Assembly (NCBI GenBank): GCA_002398875.1
Contig: DHCC01000003.1
Span: 3,547 to 67,546 of the forward strand
Direction of reading: 5' to 3'
Origin: Bacteroidales bacterium UBA4912
Lineage (GTDB): Bacteria > Bacteroidota > Bacteroidia > Bacteroidales > Dysgonomonadaceae
DNA: 64,000 bases
Below are positions 18,042 through 27,025 of this stretch, piece by piece (the first letter of the stretch is position 1; every line of letters starts with the position of its first letter). The position numbers were made by a program, and so were the translations under genes. The notes beneath the pieces are model-generated. The model ran no database searches, was not told the DNA's origin, and saw only the letters and a list, made by a program, of their open reading frames with translations.

Positions 18042-19343
18042 TTAAAGGTGCCCTATAGCTTTCTCTAACTGGATTGAGTGAGATCCCTTTAAAAAGATAT
18101 AGTGTTTATTTACTGGTTCTCTTTTTAAATCATCAATTAATTCTTCCACATTTTCAAAACACCTGAAATCATCTTCAGAATTTACCAGATCCTTAAAAAC
18201 AGAACCAACGAGGTATATTAAATCGTATGGTTGTTTCCTTAGATAATCAATCATCTTTATGTGCTCTTCTTTACTGACAGCCCCCAACTCTTTCATCTCA
18301 CCTAGAATTACCATTTTTGGCAATGTCGTTGTAATAGAAGTGAAGAAGTCGAGTGATGTTTTCATACTTGTGGGATTAGCATTATAAGTATCAATAATCA
18401 GATCATTTTTATCAGTTCGCATGAACTGTGACCGGTAATTAGTAGGTTGATACTCCTCAAGTGCTGAGCTAATCCTTTCTGCATTTATACCGAAGAATTT
18501 TGAAATTGCCACAGCTGCAATGGCATTATCAAAATTGTATTCACCTACAAGACGGGTTTTAACCCTGTATGAGCTGTCAAAAAAGCTCCAATCGAATTCC
18601 AGGAAAGGTGTTGCATCAGCAATAGAACCTGAAGCAAAAAGTGTTGGGTCATTCTTTCCGTATAAAATACGATCCATTCCATCAGACAGATCAAAGAGTA
18701 TTTTATTGTCTCTATTTACAAAAACTTTCCCTTCATGTTCACGGATAAAATCAAATAGTTCCCCTTTGGTACTAATGACATTCTCAAAAGTACCAAAACC
18801 CTCAAGATGAGCTCTGCCTACATTTGTAATGATACCATAGTCAGGTTCTGCTATTTCGCATAATTCTTTAATATCACCGGGATGACTTGCACCCATTTCC
18901 ACTACTCCAATTTCGTGAGATTTGTCCATTGACAGTAGAGTTAGCGGAACTCCGATATGATTGTTGAAATTTCCTTGAGTGAAAGCAACCTTAAACTTCC
19001 TTGACAATGAAATTGCGATCAACTCTTTGGTTGTAGTCTTTCCATTTGTCCCTGTAACAGCGATAATAGCTATTTTGAGTTTTTTTCTGTGATAATTTGC
19101 CAGCTGCTGTAATGTTCTTAATACATTATCAACTTTAATAACTCTATCATCCTTGTTATCATCATCCCATTCATCAACTACTGCGTAAGAGCAGCCTGCT
19201 TCGAGTGATTTTTCGGCAAAAAGGTTACCGTTAAACCGGTCACCTTTTAAGGCAAAAAATATAGATCCTCGGCTACAGATCCTTGAATCAGTAGTAATGG
19301 TTGGGTATTTACAAAAAATGGAGTATAGTTCTTTTATATCCAT
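18042..19343 (-). CDS. murF: UDP-N-acetylmuramoyl-tripeptide--D-Ala-D-Ala ligase
   Basis: Adds D-Ala-D-Ala to the UDP-MurNAc tripeptide in cytosolic peptidoglycan precursor synthesis. 433 residues. The Mur ligase ATP site VTGTNGKTTTKEL lies near 98-110. GNFNNHIGVPLTLL, VEMGASHPGDI and ITNVGRAHLEGFG are MurF signatures, and DTYNANPTSM marks the C-terminal domain. It follows the C1 peptidase by 15 bases on the same strand and has no promoter of its own in the gap. It lies outside a dcw cluster. Confidence 0.95.
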   Translation of the reverse strand: MDIKELYSIFCKYPTITTDSRICSRGSIFFALKGDRFNGNLFAEKSLEAGCSYAVVDEWDDDNKDDRVIKVDNVLRTLQQLANYHRKKLKIAIIAVTGTNGKTTTKELIAISLSRKFKVAFTQGNFNNHIGVPLTLLSMDKSHEIGVVEMGASHPGDIKELCEIAEPDYGIITNVGRAHLEGFGTFENVISTKGELFDFIREHEGKVFVNRDNKILFDLSDGMDRILYGKNDPTLFASGSIADATPFLEFDWSFFDSSYRVKTRLVGEYNFDNAIAAVAISKFFGINAERISSALEEYQPTNYRSQFMRTDKNDLIIDTYNANPTSMKTSLDFFTSITTTLPKMVILGEMKELGAVSKEEHIKMIDYLRKQPYDLIYLVGSVFKDLVNSEDDFRCFENVEELIDDLKREPVNKHYIFLKGSHSIQLEKAIGHL

Positions 19344-19358
19344 GTTTACCGTAAATAA

Positions 19359-20528
19359 TTAAAGACCAATTTTCTTAGCAATATCTTCAGGTATTGCGTC
19401 TTTGTGCAGTACTATACTAAGGGTCTTATACTTAACAAATGGTACTGAAGCATACCATAATCCATTATAAGGTCCGGTTTCTCCCCATGAATTTTTTACC
19501 ATATAATATTTATTACCATTCTGATCAGTAGCAATTCCATATATTTGCATCCCGTGATCATCAGTAGTTTGGTAATTATCAAACGCTTCCTGTCGCATTT
19601 CCTGAGTTATTCCTTTTTCAGCCAGCACCTCCATACCAACGCGGGATCTAATACTTACATCCCGTTCACGACTGGATTGTCCCAGCCATTTCTCCTGATC
19701 ACTTCCAGCATTCTCAGGTGCATTTTCATCCGGTATGATGGCAATTCCTGAACGAGAGAAGCCCGCCTCACTAACATCCGAAGCCCAAGCGATTGTAAAA
19801 CCCTGCATTATTGCATTGTCCATAACCTCGATTAACTCATCAATTGGTAAGTTATAGGAATCGGCCCAACGCCAGTTATCCGGGACTTCAACAGGAAAGG
19901 CTGTATAAAACGGCTGATGACTGAATGAAGTCAAAGAGATGTAATCTTCCTGATTTAGACCAAGATATTGTTTAAATGTATGTGGAGTATATTCAGTCCC
20001 ATTATATGTAAATGTTTCCGGGACCTCTCCCAGATAAGTATCCAATATAGCCGAAAAACCATCAAACCAAACAGGAGAAAGACCTCGTGCTCCTATAATT
20101 CCATTCATATACCCTGCAAGTACTTTATCCAACTCTCCATGATCATGAGTTTCAGAACCATAATTAAGACCCTCATAAACATCATTGGGCATAATACCGA
20201 AATCATTAATTGTTTCTACTACATCAGCAAATGAACCTCCGGCGGCAAAATTCAAATTACCATGCAAGCGTGCATACTTCTTTGCTTTATCTTCATAATT
20301 CTTACGCACAATATACATCTCAGACAGATCAAAAGTACCTTTTCCCATCCTGATAAGCTCTGACTCTAAAAGTCCTACACCTGAGAAGCTCCAGCAAGTA
20401 CCAGTACTTGATTGGTTTTTTACAGATGTAATGGGATTTTCTTTTACCGTTTTGAAAGTATACGTACTCTGTGCCGTAATTGTCACTGCCACTAGCAATG
20501 TAATGAAGATTGTATAAATTTTTCTCAT
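19359..20528 (-). CDS. Secreted C1-family cysteine peptidase (bleomycin hydrolase/aminopeptidase C-like)
   Basis: 389 residues with a signal peptide ending at about residue 20 (VTITAQS), so exported. The papain-like triad is visible: Gln39 and Cys45 in NQSSTGTCWSFSG, His in TDDHGMQIYGIA and Asn in VKNSWGETGPYNG. The long insertion between Cys and His matches peptidase family C1B. Cytosolic bleomycin hydrolases lack a signal peptide; the exported form is common in Bacteroidales. A TATATTTG element lies at 20595-20588. Confidence 0.88.
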   Translation of the reverse strand: MRKIYTIFITLLVAVTITAQSTYTFKTVKENPITSVKNQSSTGTCWSFSGVGLLESELIRMGKGTFDLSEMYIVRKNYEDKAKKYARLHGNLNFAAGGSFADVVETINDFGIMPNDVYEGLNYGSETHDHGELDKVLAGYMNGIIGARGLSPVWFDGFSAILDTYLGEVPETFTYNGTEYTPHTFKQYLGLNQEDYISLTSFSHQPFYTAFPVEVPDNWRWADSYNLPIDELIEVMDNAIMQGFTIAWASDVSEAGFSRSGIAIIPDENAPENAGSDQEKWLGQSSRERDVSIRSRVGMEVLAEKGITQEMRQEAFDNYQTTDDHGMQIYGIATDQNGNKYYMVKNSWGETGPYNGLWYASVPFVKYKTLSIVLHKDAIPEDIAKKIGL

Positions 20529-20587
20529 ATTAATACTGTAGTTTTTTTAGTCCTGGAAAAATAGAAGTGTAATAAATTTACGAGTAA

Positions 20588-20595
20588 CAAATATA
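20588..20595 (-). promoter_or_regulatory. -7 element (TATATTTG) for the C1 peptidase-murF unit
   Basis: Exact TAnnTTTG on the minus strand, about 60 bases before the ATG. Confidence 0.45.
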
Positions 20596-20628
20596 GCTTA
20601 AATAAAGGAATATCCATAAAATAAAAAG

Positions 20629-20636
20629 TATCTTTG
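20629..20636 (+). promoter_or_regulatory. -7 element (TATCTTTG) for the plus-strand pair at 20659
   Basis: Exact TAnnTTTG, 22 bases before the ATG and divergent from the C1 peptidase promoter. Confidence 0.5.
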
Positions 20637-20658
20637 CGATTAAAATATTACGATTATT

Positions 20659-21111
20659 ATGGATGATCTGAAACCTAAAAAAAGAAAAAGTCGTAAAGGG
20701 CTGGCTTGGTTCATCAGTATACTTATTATTGCACTTGGCATATTCGTTTATGTCAGATACTACTATGTATTTGGAACAGGTGTAAAATCAGGTGAACTAA
20801 ATTATCTTGTTTATAAAGGTGTTGTATTCAAAACGTATGAAGGGAAACTGATACAGTCAGGATTCAGAGCTGATAAACCCGGAGGTTTACAATCCAACCA
20901 GTTTGATTTTTCAGTTGTAGATGAGGAGATTGCTCAAAAATTAATGATATCCGGAGGTAAAAACGTCCAATTGCATTATAAAGAGTATTTTGGCACTTTA
21001 CCATGGAGAGGATACACTAAGTTTATTGTAGACAGCATTGTTAGCATAGAAGAGCCGGTAAAATCAGATAATCTGGATGAATTAACACCGTACATTCTGG
21101 AAACCTTGTGA
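20659..21111 (+). CDS. Single-pass membrane protein, unknown function
   Basis: 150 residues. A basic N-terminus (KPKKRKSRKG) precedes one transmembrane helix at about 19-40, so the C-terminal 110 residues should be periplasmic. That part has a beta-rich look (LNYLVYKGVVFKTYEGKLIQSGF, QFDFSVVDEEIAQKL, VQLHYKEYFGTLPWRGYTKFIVDSI). No family is recognised, although similar small proteins are common in Bacteroidales. RNase HI follows after 11 bases. Confidence 0.75.
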   Translation: MDDLKPKKRKSRKGLAWFISILIIALGIFVYVRYYYVFGTGVKSGELNYLVYKGVVFKTYEGKLIQSGFRADKPGGLQSNQFDFSVVDEEIAQKLMISGGKNVQLHYKEYFGTLPWRGYTKFIVDSIVSIEEPVKSDNLDELTPYILETL

Positions 21112-21122
21112 GAGGGTGACTT

Positions 21123-21767
21123 ATGGCAAAAAAGAAAAGATTTTATGTAGTTTGGAAAGGAGTAGTACCGGGTGTTTATTCTACATGGGACGAATGCAAG
21201 AAAAATGTTCAAGGTTTCGAAAATGCCTTATATAAATCATTCGGTTCTCTGGAAGAGGCTCAACATGCTTTCGCTGAAAATCCCTGGAAACATTTAAATG
21301 GAAAAAACAGTAAAAAGACATCTCAAAAAGCAGGTGTTGACTCCCCCAATTCTTCAGAAAAAATTATAAAAGATAGTATTGCCGTGGATGCAGCTTGTAG
21401 TGGCAATCCGGGACTTTTAGAATATCGAGGCGTTTATGTAGCCGATGGTGTCGAAATCTTTCATGTCGGTCCTTTGGAGGAAGGCACTAATAATATCGGA
21501 GAGTTCCTTGCTATAGTACATGCTTTGGCCCTTTTGAAAAAAAACAACGACAATACATCAATTTATTCCGATAGTATGAATGCAATTAAATGGGTTGCGA
21601 AAAAGAAATGCAATACTAAACTAGCTCGTTCTGAAAAGAATCAAATTGTATTTGATCTTATCGATAGAGCTGAAAAGTGGTTAAATTCGCATACCTATTC
21701 TAATCCAATACTAAAATGGGATACTTCCGGCTGGGGTGAAATACCTGCAGATTTCGGTAGAAAATAA
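21123..21767 (+). CDS. rnhA: Ribonuclease HI with N-terminal RNA-DNA hybrid binding domain
   Basis: Degrades RNA in RNA-DNA hybrids. 214 residues. The N-terminal viroplasmin-type hybrid-binding domain (about 1-50: RFYVVWKGVVPGVYSTWDECKKNVQGF) is linked to an RNase H fold. Catalytic acids are visible as IAVDAACSGNPG, GEFLAIVHAL, YSDSMNAIKW and the final Asp in IPADFGRK. This two-domain form resembles eukaryotic RNase H1 and is usual in Bacteroidetes. Confidence 0.92.
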   Translation: MAKKKRFYVVWKGVVPGVYSTWDECKKNVQGFENALYKSFGSLEEAQHAFAENPWKHLNGKNSKKTSQKAGVDSPNSSEKIIKDSIAVDAACSGNPGLLEYRGVYVADGVEIFHVGPLEEGTNNIGEFLAIVHALALLKKNNDNTSIYSDSMNAIKWVAKKKCNTKLARSEKNQIVFDLIDRAEKWLNSHTYSNPILKWDTSGWGEIPADFGRK

Positions 21768-21768
21768 T

Positions 21769-22467
21769 CTAATCCTCTTCCTCCTCATCTGGATAATAAG
21801 GCTTGGGAGGCTTTACTGTAGGAAATATTTTACGCACATTGTCAGCTACCTTTGAAGCAAACTCTCCTCTTTCAATATTCATAGCTTGAGAAGCCTGAAG
21901 ATAAACCTCACGGATAGTCATTTCTCCTTCATCAGTTTCGCAGAATAGCGAATCTATTGGTATAATTTGCAGTGAATCAATGTTGATGGAATCACCAACT
22001 GAAAAAAGAAAGCCTTCTTTTATCAGACGTTTTGTCAATTCTGGTTTCCCCCTATAACCATGAATAATCCAGGGTTGAGTAGGGTTAGTCTCTTTCTTCA
22101 CTTTTAAAAGTTCTTCCCACGCTTTTACGCAATGAATAATAACCGGTTTATCTAGTTTCTCAGAAAGTTCTATATGTTTCTTAAAAACCGGAATCTGCAC
22201 ATCAAACGAAGGACCTTTTAATCTATCCAGTCCTGTTTCTCCAATTGCAACAATACGCGGATCAGATGCAATTTCAGTCAGATATGCCATCTGTGTCTCG
22301 CTATCTTCTGAGTACCATGGATGAATACCACAAGAGAATGAGTGTCGTTGGTGCAATTCTTTAGCAACTTCAAATTCAAGGGAATATACATCAAAGATAC
22401 ACGAGTGATATGGATCATCGTTATCTTCTGTGTAAATCTGGTGTGTATGTACGTCGTAAAATTCCAT
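21769..22467 (-). CDS. TatD-family metal-dependent hydrolase
   Basis: 232 residues, shorter than the roughly 260 of typical TatD. The amidohydrolase-fold metal motifs are visible: DVHTHQIY at the start, AIGETGLDRLKG, VIIHCVKAWEELL and WIIHGYRG. TatD proteins are DNases or deacylases. The C-terminal metal Asp region is divergent (CETDEGEMTIREVY). The C-terminus ends in an acidic EEEED run. Last gene of the rnpA-yidD-tatD unit, 12 bases after yidD. Confidence 0.85.
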   Translation of the reverse strand: MEFYDVHTHQIYTEDNDDPYHSCIFDVYSLEFEVAKELHQRHSFSCGIHPWYSEDSETQMAYLTEIASDPRIVAIGETGLDRLKGPSFDVQIPVFKKHIELSEKLDKPVIIHCVKAWEELLKVKKETNPTQPWIIHGYRGKPELTKRLIKEGFLFSVGDSINIDSLQIIPIDSLFCETDEGEMTIREVYLQASQAMNIERGEFASKVADNVRKIFPTVKPPKPYYPDEEEED

Positions 22468-22479
22468 TATATTGTTATC

Positions 22480-22749
22480 CTATGCTTCCTTCTTACCTTT
22501 TTTTGTCTTCGGCTCCGGTACAGGATCATATCCAGATCCTCCCCATGGGTTACAACTTATTATTCGTCTGACAGACAAGTATAATCCTCTAAAAGGACCA
22601 TGCTTTTTTAATGCTTCAATCGTGTATTGTGAACATGTTGGTGTATATCTGCAACTAGGTGGTAAAAGTGGCGAAATAGCTGCCCTGTAAAAATAAACAG
22701 GAATAAGCAAAATCCATGTCAACAGTCTCTTTATACCATTCAGCATCAC
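22480..22749 (-). CDS. yidD: Membrane protein insertion efficiency factor YidD
   Basis: 89 residues. The family core is clear: YRAAISPLLPPSCRYTPTCSQYTIEALKKHGPFRG with conserved cysteines, then RRIISCNPWGGSGYDPVP. YidD assists YidC-dependent insertion of inner-membrane proteins. The start overlaps the rnpA stop by 4 bases, so translation is coupled. Confidence 0.95.
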   Translation of the reverse strand: MMLNGIKRLLTWILLIPVYFYRAAISPLLPPSCRYTPTCSQYTIEALKKHGPFRGLYLSVRRIISCNPWGGSGYDPVPEPKTKKGKKEA

Positions 22750-23150
22750 TCTTCCCCGGTCTCAAATCTTTTTTTAATCTCATTCAGTGCTTTACGCATT
22801 CCTCTCTCAATTGAATCAAAATCAGACAATTCATCTTTTACATAAACAAACGCTATTTCAATATGCCTGTTACCACCTATTAAAACATTGTGAAGAATAT
22901 GTTTGTTCATCCTGAACGATTCTCTTATGAGCCTCTTCATCCTATTACGATTTACAGCTGATTTAATCCTTTTTTTAGGGATACTCACCAATACTTCAAG
23001 CACTTCAGGATTTTGAGTTACTTTTTCAAGATAAACGATTCTTAATGGATAAGCAACAAAAGATTTACCTCTGATAAAAAGATTCTCTATCCTTTTATCA
23101 CCTGTTAATCTCTCCTCCTTCTTAAAAAAATAGCGCTGTTCGTTATCCAT
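22746..23150 (-). CDS. rnpA: Ribonuclease P protein component
   Basis: Protein subunit of RNase P, which matures the 5' ends of tRNAs. 134 residues from ATG 23150. The signature RNRMKRLIRESFRMNKH lies mid-protein and KKEERLTGDKRIENLFIRGKSF at the N-terminus. The frame is open to 23210, but the -7 element at 23193-23186 places the transcript start after that, and the family N-terminus begins near the chosen Met. An ATG at 23162 is an alternative. Confidence 0.92.
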   Translation of the reverse strand: MDNEQRYFFKKEERLTGDKRIENLFIRGKSFVAYPLRIVYLEKVTQNPEVLEVLVSIPKKRIKSAVNRNRMKRLIRESFRMNKHILHNVLIGGNRHIEIAFVYVKDELSDFDSIERGMRKALNEIKKRFETGEE

Positions 23151-23185
23151 AGATAAAAGCATTCCTCTGAAAGCAATTACTACAA

Positions 23186-23193
23186 CAAAGATA
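23186..23193 (-). promoter_or_regulatory. -7 element (TATCTTTG) for rnpA-yidD-tatD
   Basis: Exact TAnnTTTG on the minus strand, 35 bases before the chosen rnpA ATG. Confidence 0.45.
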
Positions 23194-23229
23194 AACCTTT
23201 TTGAAATCAAACATCAGACTTTAGGTAAG

Positions 23230-23260
23230 AAAAAAGGAAAAGTAAATGTTGAACTTTTCC
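23230..23260 (-). terminator. Terminator of the DUF4271-hemD unit
   Basis: GGAAAAGT and ACTTTTCC form an 8-bp stem with a 9-base loop. Read on the minus strand it is followed by TTTTTT. Confidence 0.75.
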
Positions 23261-23286
23261 AATTATAAAAATTATCTGAATATCAT

Positions 23287-24051
23287 TCAACCGTGATGTT
23301 TATGATTTTCTTTCAGAAATGCATCTAACGCAGCAACTACAGAGGGATACTCTGGTCGAGGAGCCTCAAAATCAAGCCTGAATCCTGCTTCTTCCATAGC
23401 TTTTGCTGTGGTATTCCCAAAGCACCCCATAGCAGTATCTCCTTGAGTGAAGTCAGGGAAATTTGTAATTAAAGACTGTATACCAAGAGGACTAAAGAAA
23501 ATAATCATATCATAGTCCATTTTTTGATCTTCCGGAAATTCATTACTCACAGTCCTGTACATTACACTTTTTGTATAATTGAGCTTTTTCTCATCCAGAA
23601 AATGAGAGATATCGTCGTTATGCTCTTCGGGAACTGGGAATAAAAATTTCTCTTTTGAATGTTTTGTAAAAGGATTATTAAGTCCTTCCACCTTACCGGT
23701 CTGACTAAAAAATATTTTCCTCTTCCTGTAAACAATATATTTCTGTAGATATAATGCAACTGTCTCTGAGACACAGAAATATTTCATAGTCTCCGGTATA
23801 GTTACTTTCAGATCCTCGCAAATTGAAAAAAAGTTATCAACTGCAGTTCTGGAAGTAAGTATTATAGCAGTAAAATCAAGTATATTTATTCGTTGTTGAC
23901 GAAACTCTTTTGTAGAGACTCTTTCTACCTTTATGAAGGGGTAAAAATCAAGGCTCACATGATGCTTTTCCGCTATATCGTAATAGGGAGACTTTTCGCT
24001 GCTTGGTTTAGGCTGAGAGATCAGAATTTTCTTTACTTTACGGGCGTTCAT
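23287..24051 (-). CDS. hemD: Uroporphyrinogen-III synthase
   Basis: Cyclises hydroxymethylbilane to uroporphyrinogen III for haem or sirohaem. 254 residues. HemD is poorly conserved; the call rests on the two-lobed pattern: ILISQPKP start, DFTAIILTSRTAVDNFF, IFFSPLGIQSLITNFP, and GCFGNTTAKAMEEAGF near the C-terminus. The ATG overlaps the end of the DUF4271 gene by 4 bases. This DUF4271-hemD pairing recurs in Bacteroidetes. No other haem genes are in the window. Confidence 0.85.
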   Translation of the reverse strand: MNARKVKKILISQPKPSSEKSPYYDIAEKHHVSLDFYPFIKVERVSTKEFRQQRINILDFTAIILTSRTAVDNFFSICEDLKVTIPETMKYFCVSETVALYLQKYIVYRKRKIFFSQTGKVEGLNNPFTKHSKEKFLFPVPEEHNDDISHFLDEKKLNYTKSVMYRTVSNEFPEDQKMDYDMIIFFSPLGIQSLITNFPDFTQGDTAMGCFGNTTAKAMEEAGFRLDFEAPRPEYPSVVAALDAFLKENHKHHG

Positions 24052-24935
24052 ACAATATTATTTCCTGCAATACTTATTAATGAAAGCAACCCTTTATAGT
24101 ACAGTAAATAGGGTGCAATTTCAGTTCCGCAAAGATACACAAAAAAATAAAATCCACCTACTTTATTTTTAACAAAAATATTTATTAGCCATGCAACTAT
24201 TATCAGACGCACCGTAATAAATATAATTAATACAACAAAGATCAGAACAGATCTGCTTTCGGGTAAAAAGACATAAATGAATAGAGGAATGAAAAGTAGA
24301 ACTCCACTTAATTCAATTAATCGAAAATACCTGCTTGTCCAGCTTTTTAGATCATTTTGAAGAAAAAATCCGCCAATTAACCTGTACATCAAATACTTTA
24401 ATACAATCAACAGAGTCAAGGCGAGAAAAATACCAACAAAGTTCGAAGCATAAGATTTTAAAGATAAACCAGGCTCATTTTCCCATAAAAAAACAACTAA
24501 AAATATTGTATATAACAGGATAGCTTGAAAAATGAGGAAAAACTCACCCCAGACCTCTGTTGTGGTGACCTGTTCTTTAAAACCTTTAGCAGAACGTATT
24601 CCTGAAGAGAAGATGCTTCTGAAATTGCCTGACAGTGCAGCACCTTCTTTTCTGAATATAATTGAAAAAGTAACTAAGCATAAAAGGAAGATTAAAAAAA
24701 GTATACCACTCACTGTTGGAGAGAATGAAAATAACAAACCTTCATTTCCGGGTACAGGCAGGAATTTCTCATATTCGGTTGAATCAGGAGCAAATAAAAT
24801 TCCCTGTGAATTGACAGATAAATATTCAAAATTCCCAAAATTAAAAAGAAGTGAGTCAGATTGAACAGCCTGCTCTTCTGCTCTCAAATAAAAGGATAAA
24901 GAATCCTGTATAGTTCTTGGAAATAAGAATGGCAC
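24048..24935 (-). CDS. DUF4271 multi-pass membrane protein
   Basis: 295 residues. After an extracytoplasmic-looking N-terminal stretch (about 1-70) there are roughly six hydrophobic helices between 75 and 290. It resembles the Bacteroidetes-specific DUF4271 family, usually encoded next to hemD; function unknown. The start codon appears to be GTG at 24935, since no ATG lies upstream of the first membrane segment and a -7 element sits 22 bases before it. Confidence 0.75.
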   Translation of the reverse strand: MPFLFPRTIQDSLSFYLRAEEQAVQSDSLLFNFGNFEYLSVNSQGILFAPDSTEYEKFLPVPGNEGLLFSFSPTVSGILFLIFLLCLVTFSIIFRKEGAALSGNFRSIFSSGIRSAKGFKEQVTTTEVWGEFFLIFQAILLYTIFLVVFLWENEPGLSLKSYASNFVGIFLALTLLIVLKYLMYRLIGGFFLQNDLKSWTSRYFRLIELSGVLLFIPLFIYVFLPESRSVLIFVVLIIFITVRLIIVAWLINIFVKNKVGGFYFFVYLCGTEIAPYLLYYKGLLSLISIAGNNIV

Positions 24936-24956
24936 TTTTTAATAAAATGTTTTCAG

Positions 24957-24964
24957 CAAATTTA
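24957..24964 (-). promoter_or_regulatory. -7 element (TAAATTTG) for DUF4271-hemD
   Basis: Exact TAnnTTTG on the minus strand, overlapping the stop codon of the LOG-family gene. Confidence 0.45.
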
Positions 24965-25558
24965 CAATTCTTTTTTGTGATATTTAGTAAACGAAGGATT
25001 CCAGTTCAAATTATTATTCAGAATATTAATAACATCTTCAGGTGACGATGCAATTTGTAATAGTTTAGAATAATCAGGATTCATAAATTTCTGCTGAATC
25101 ATACTTTCAAAAAACTTCAGCAAAGGGTCGTAGTAGTTATTTGTGTTGAGAAGTACGACAGGATTCTTAAAAAGTCCAAGCTGCTTCCAGGTAATAATCT
25201 CAGACAACTCTTCCAGAGTACCTATACCACCGGGAAGTGCAATCGCTGCATCTGAAAGGTGAGCCATTTGAGCTTTTCTTTCGTGGATAGTTTCAGTTAT
25301 TATAGTTTCAGTAAGATTTTCATGACACCAGCCTGCATCAACCATAAATCCGGGAATAATACCCTTTACCTTACCGCCATTTTTCAGAACAGAATCATTC
25401 AGAGTGCCCATAAGCCCCTGTTTACCTGCGCCTGTTATGCATGTCATATTATTTTCAGCCAATAACACTCCCAGTCTCTCAGCGGCATTAATGTATGCCT
25501 TGTCTATTTCGGAACTTGAAGCACAGTATACTACTACAGCGGGATTTTTATCTTGCAT
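24962..25558 (-). CDS. LOG-family nucleoside 5'-monophosphate phosphoribohydrolase
   Basis: 198 residues with the Rossmann-like LOG fold. The diagnostic PGGIGTLEE is present along with ITGAGKQGLMG and ITWKQLGLFKNPVVLLN. The family cleaves nucleoside monophosphates to base and ribose-5-phosphate; cytokinin activation is the named activity in plants and some bacteria. The cellular role here is unknown. It follows metK by 43 bases on the same strand. Confidence 0.88.
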   Translation of the reverse strand: MQDKNPAVVVYCASSSEIDKAYINAAERLGVLLAENNMTCITGAGKQGLMGTLNDSVLKNGGKVKGIIPGFMVDAGWCHENLTETIITETIHERKAQMAHLSDAAIALPGGIGTLEELSEIITWKQLGLFKNPVVLLNTNNYYDPLLKFFESMIQQKFMNPDYSKLLQIASSPEDVINILNNNLNWNPSFTKYHKKEL

Positions 25559-25601
25559 CTTTTACTCAATTCTAAAATAATCAGAATCCTGTCTCCCTTA
25601 C

Positions 25602-26909
25602 TCAATCTAAATTAAATTCTTTTTTAATTTTATCAACATAATCAAGCTTCTCCCATGTAAATAGCTCAACATTATATTCAATAGGTTTAGACATGTAGCG
25701 AGAATTAAAAATCTTCTTTACAATTTGTGGTTCTCTGCCCATGTGTCCATAGCTGGCTGTTTCCAGGTAAATAGGGTTGCGTAATTTAAGCCTTTGCTCA
25801 ATAGCTTTCGGTCGTAAATCAAAAAGCAAACCAATCTTTGAGGCAATTTCAGAGTCTGATAAACTCACCTTACTCTTACCAAAAGTATTCACGTATATAC
25901 TCATTGGCTCTGCTACACCAATAGCATAAGAGATCTGAATCATAATCTCAGAAGCAACACCTGCAGCAACCATGTTTTTTGCAATATGACGAGCTGCATA
26001 AGCTGCAGACCTGTCAACTTTTGATGGATCTTTTCCTGAAAAAGCACCACCTCCATGAGCAGCTTTACCACCATAAGTATCAACTATTATCTTGCGACCG
26101 GTCAGACCTGTATCGCCTGTGGGACCTCCAATAACAAACTTTCCTGTTGGATTTACAAAATATTTTATATCTCCTTCAAATAGTTTAAGGATATCTTTTC
26201 GACGTTTATATTGAGCCTGTACGCGAGGAATAAGTATAGTTCGAATATCTGTTTCTATGCGTGAGCGCATTCTCTCATCTGCTTCAAGTGCTGCCTCTTT
26301 AGTGTCTTTTCGAGGTTTCTCAAACTCATCGTGCTGTGTTGATATAACTATTGTGTCAATTCGTAAAGGTATGCCATCATCCGAATATTCAACGGTTACC
26401 TGCGACTTGGCATCGGGACGAAGATATGGCATCAGTTCTGATTCGTTCTTACGGATATTTGCCAGTTCCAGCAATAATGCATGACTCAGATCAAGAGAAA
26501 GAGGCATGTAGTTATCTGTCTCTGTTGTTGCATAACCAAACATCATTCCCTGATCTCCGGCACCCTGTTCCATTGGGTCTAACCTCTGATCTACTCCACG
26601 ATTTATATCATCGGATTGCTCATGAATACTTGAGAAAACACCGCAAGAATTTGCTTCAAAGCCATACTCACTTTTTGTATAACCAATTTTACCAATCACA
26701 TTGCGTGCCACCTCAGCCACGTCAACATACGCTTTTGATTTCACTTCTCCTGCCAAAACCACTTGTCCTGTTGTTACCAAAGTTTCACAGGCTACTTTTG
26801 AATCACGGTCATAAGCCAAAAACTCATCTAAAAGTGCATCTGATATTTGGTCGGCTACTTTATCCGGATGCCCCTCCGAAACTGATTCGGAAGTAAATAA
26901 ATAACTCAT
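25602..26909 (-). CDS. metK: S-adenosylmethionine synthetase
   Basis: Makes SAM from methionine and ATP. 435 residues. Motifs are SEGHPDKVADQISDALLDE near the N-terminus, GAGDQGMMFGYAT, GPTGDTGLTGRKIIVDTYGG and GGGAFSGKDPSKVDRSAAY, all typical. The 5' leader is about 175 bases long and carries a SAM-II riboswitch (27026-27075) with a structured region between it and the ATG. Feedback by the product SAM is therefore expected. Confidence 0.97.
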   Translation of the reverse strand: MSYLFTSESVSEGHPDKVADQISDALLDEFLAYDRDSKVACETLVTTGQVVLAGEVKSKAYVDVAEVARNVIGKIGYTKSEYGFEANSCGVFSSIHEQSDDINRGVDQRLDPMEQGAGDQGMMFGYATTETDNYMPLSLDLSHALLLELANIRKNESELMPYLRPDAKSQVTVEYSDDGIPLRIDTIVISTQHDEFEKPRKDTKEAALEADERMRSRIETDIRTILIPRVQAQYKRRKDILKLFEGDIKYFVNPTGKFVIGGPTGDTGLTGRKIIVDTYGGKAAHGGGAFSGKDPSKVDRSAAYAARHIAKNMVAAGVASEIMIQISYAIGVAEPMSIYVNTFGKSKVSLSDSEIASKIGLLFDLRPKAIEQRLKLRNPIYLETASYGHMGREPQIVKKIFNSRYMSKPIEYNVELFTWEKLDYVDKIKKEFNLD

Positions 26910-26927
26910 ATTTTAAATAATTTGTGC

Positions 26928-27024
26928 TTTCTGTTGTATTTACATACAGAAAACGTTGTTATACATCTAAACTATAAACAACGTGTGAACTGCAATAATA
27001 AAGCAAATGGATAAATGCGGGAAA
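26928..27024 (-). promoter_or_regulatory. Structured region between SAM-II aptamer and metK (candidate expression platform)
   Basis: Complementary arms on the minus strand: TGAACTGC at 27062-27055, inside the aptamer, pairs perfectly with GCAGTTCA at 26993-26986. AAATGC at 27038-27033, overlapping the aptamer GCUAAA, pairs with GCATTT at 27018-27013. Two further hairpins follow: ACGTTGTT/AACAACGT (26984-26953) and TTTCTGT/ACAGAAA (26952-26928). The first two pairings would compete with the aptamer fold. No U-run was found, so the output step is unclear. Confidence 0.6.
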
Positions 27025-27025
27025 T

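Noticed and set aside
26351..26896. 181-codon open frame on the plus strand opposite metK
   Set aside because: It lies entirely within metK, which is unmistakable. Its composition (His, Leu, Pro runs) is that of an antisense shadow.
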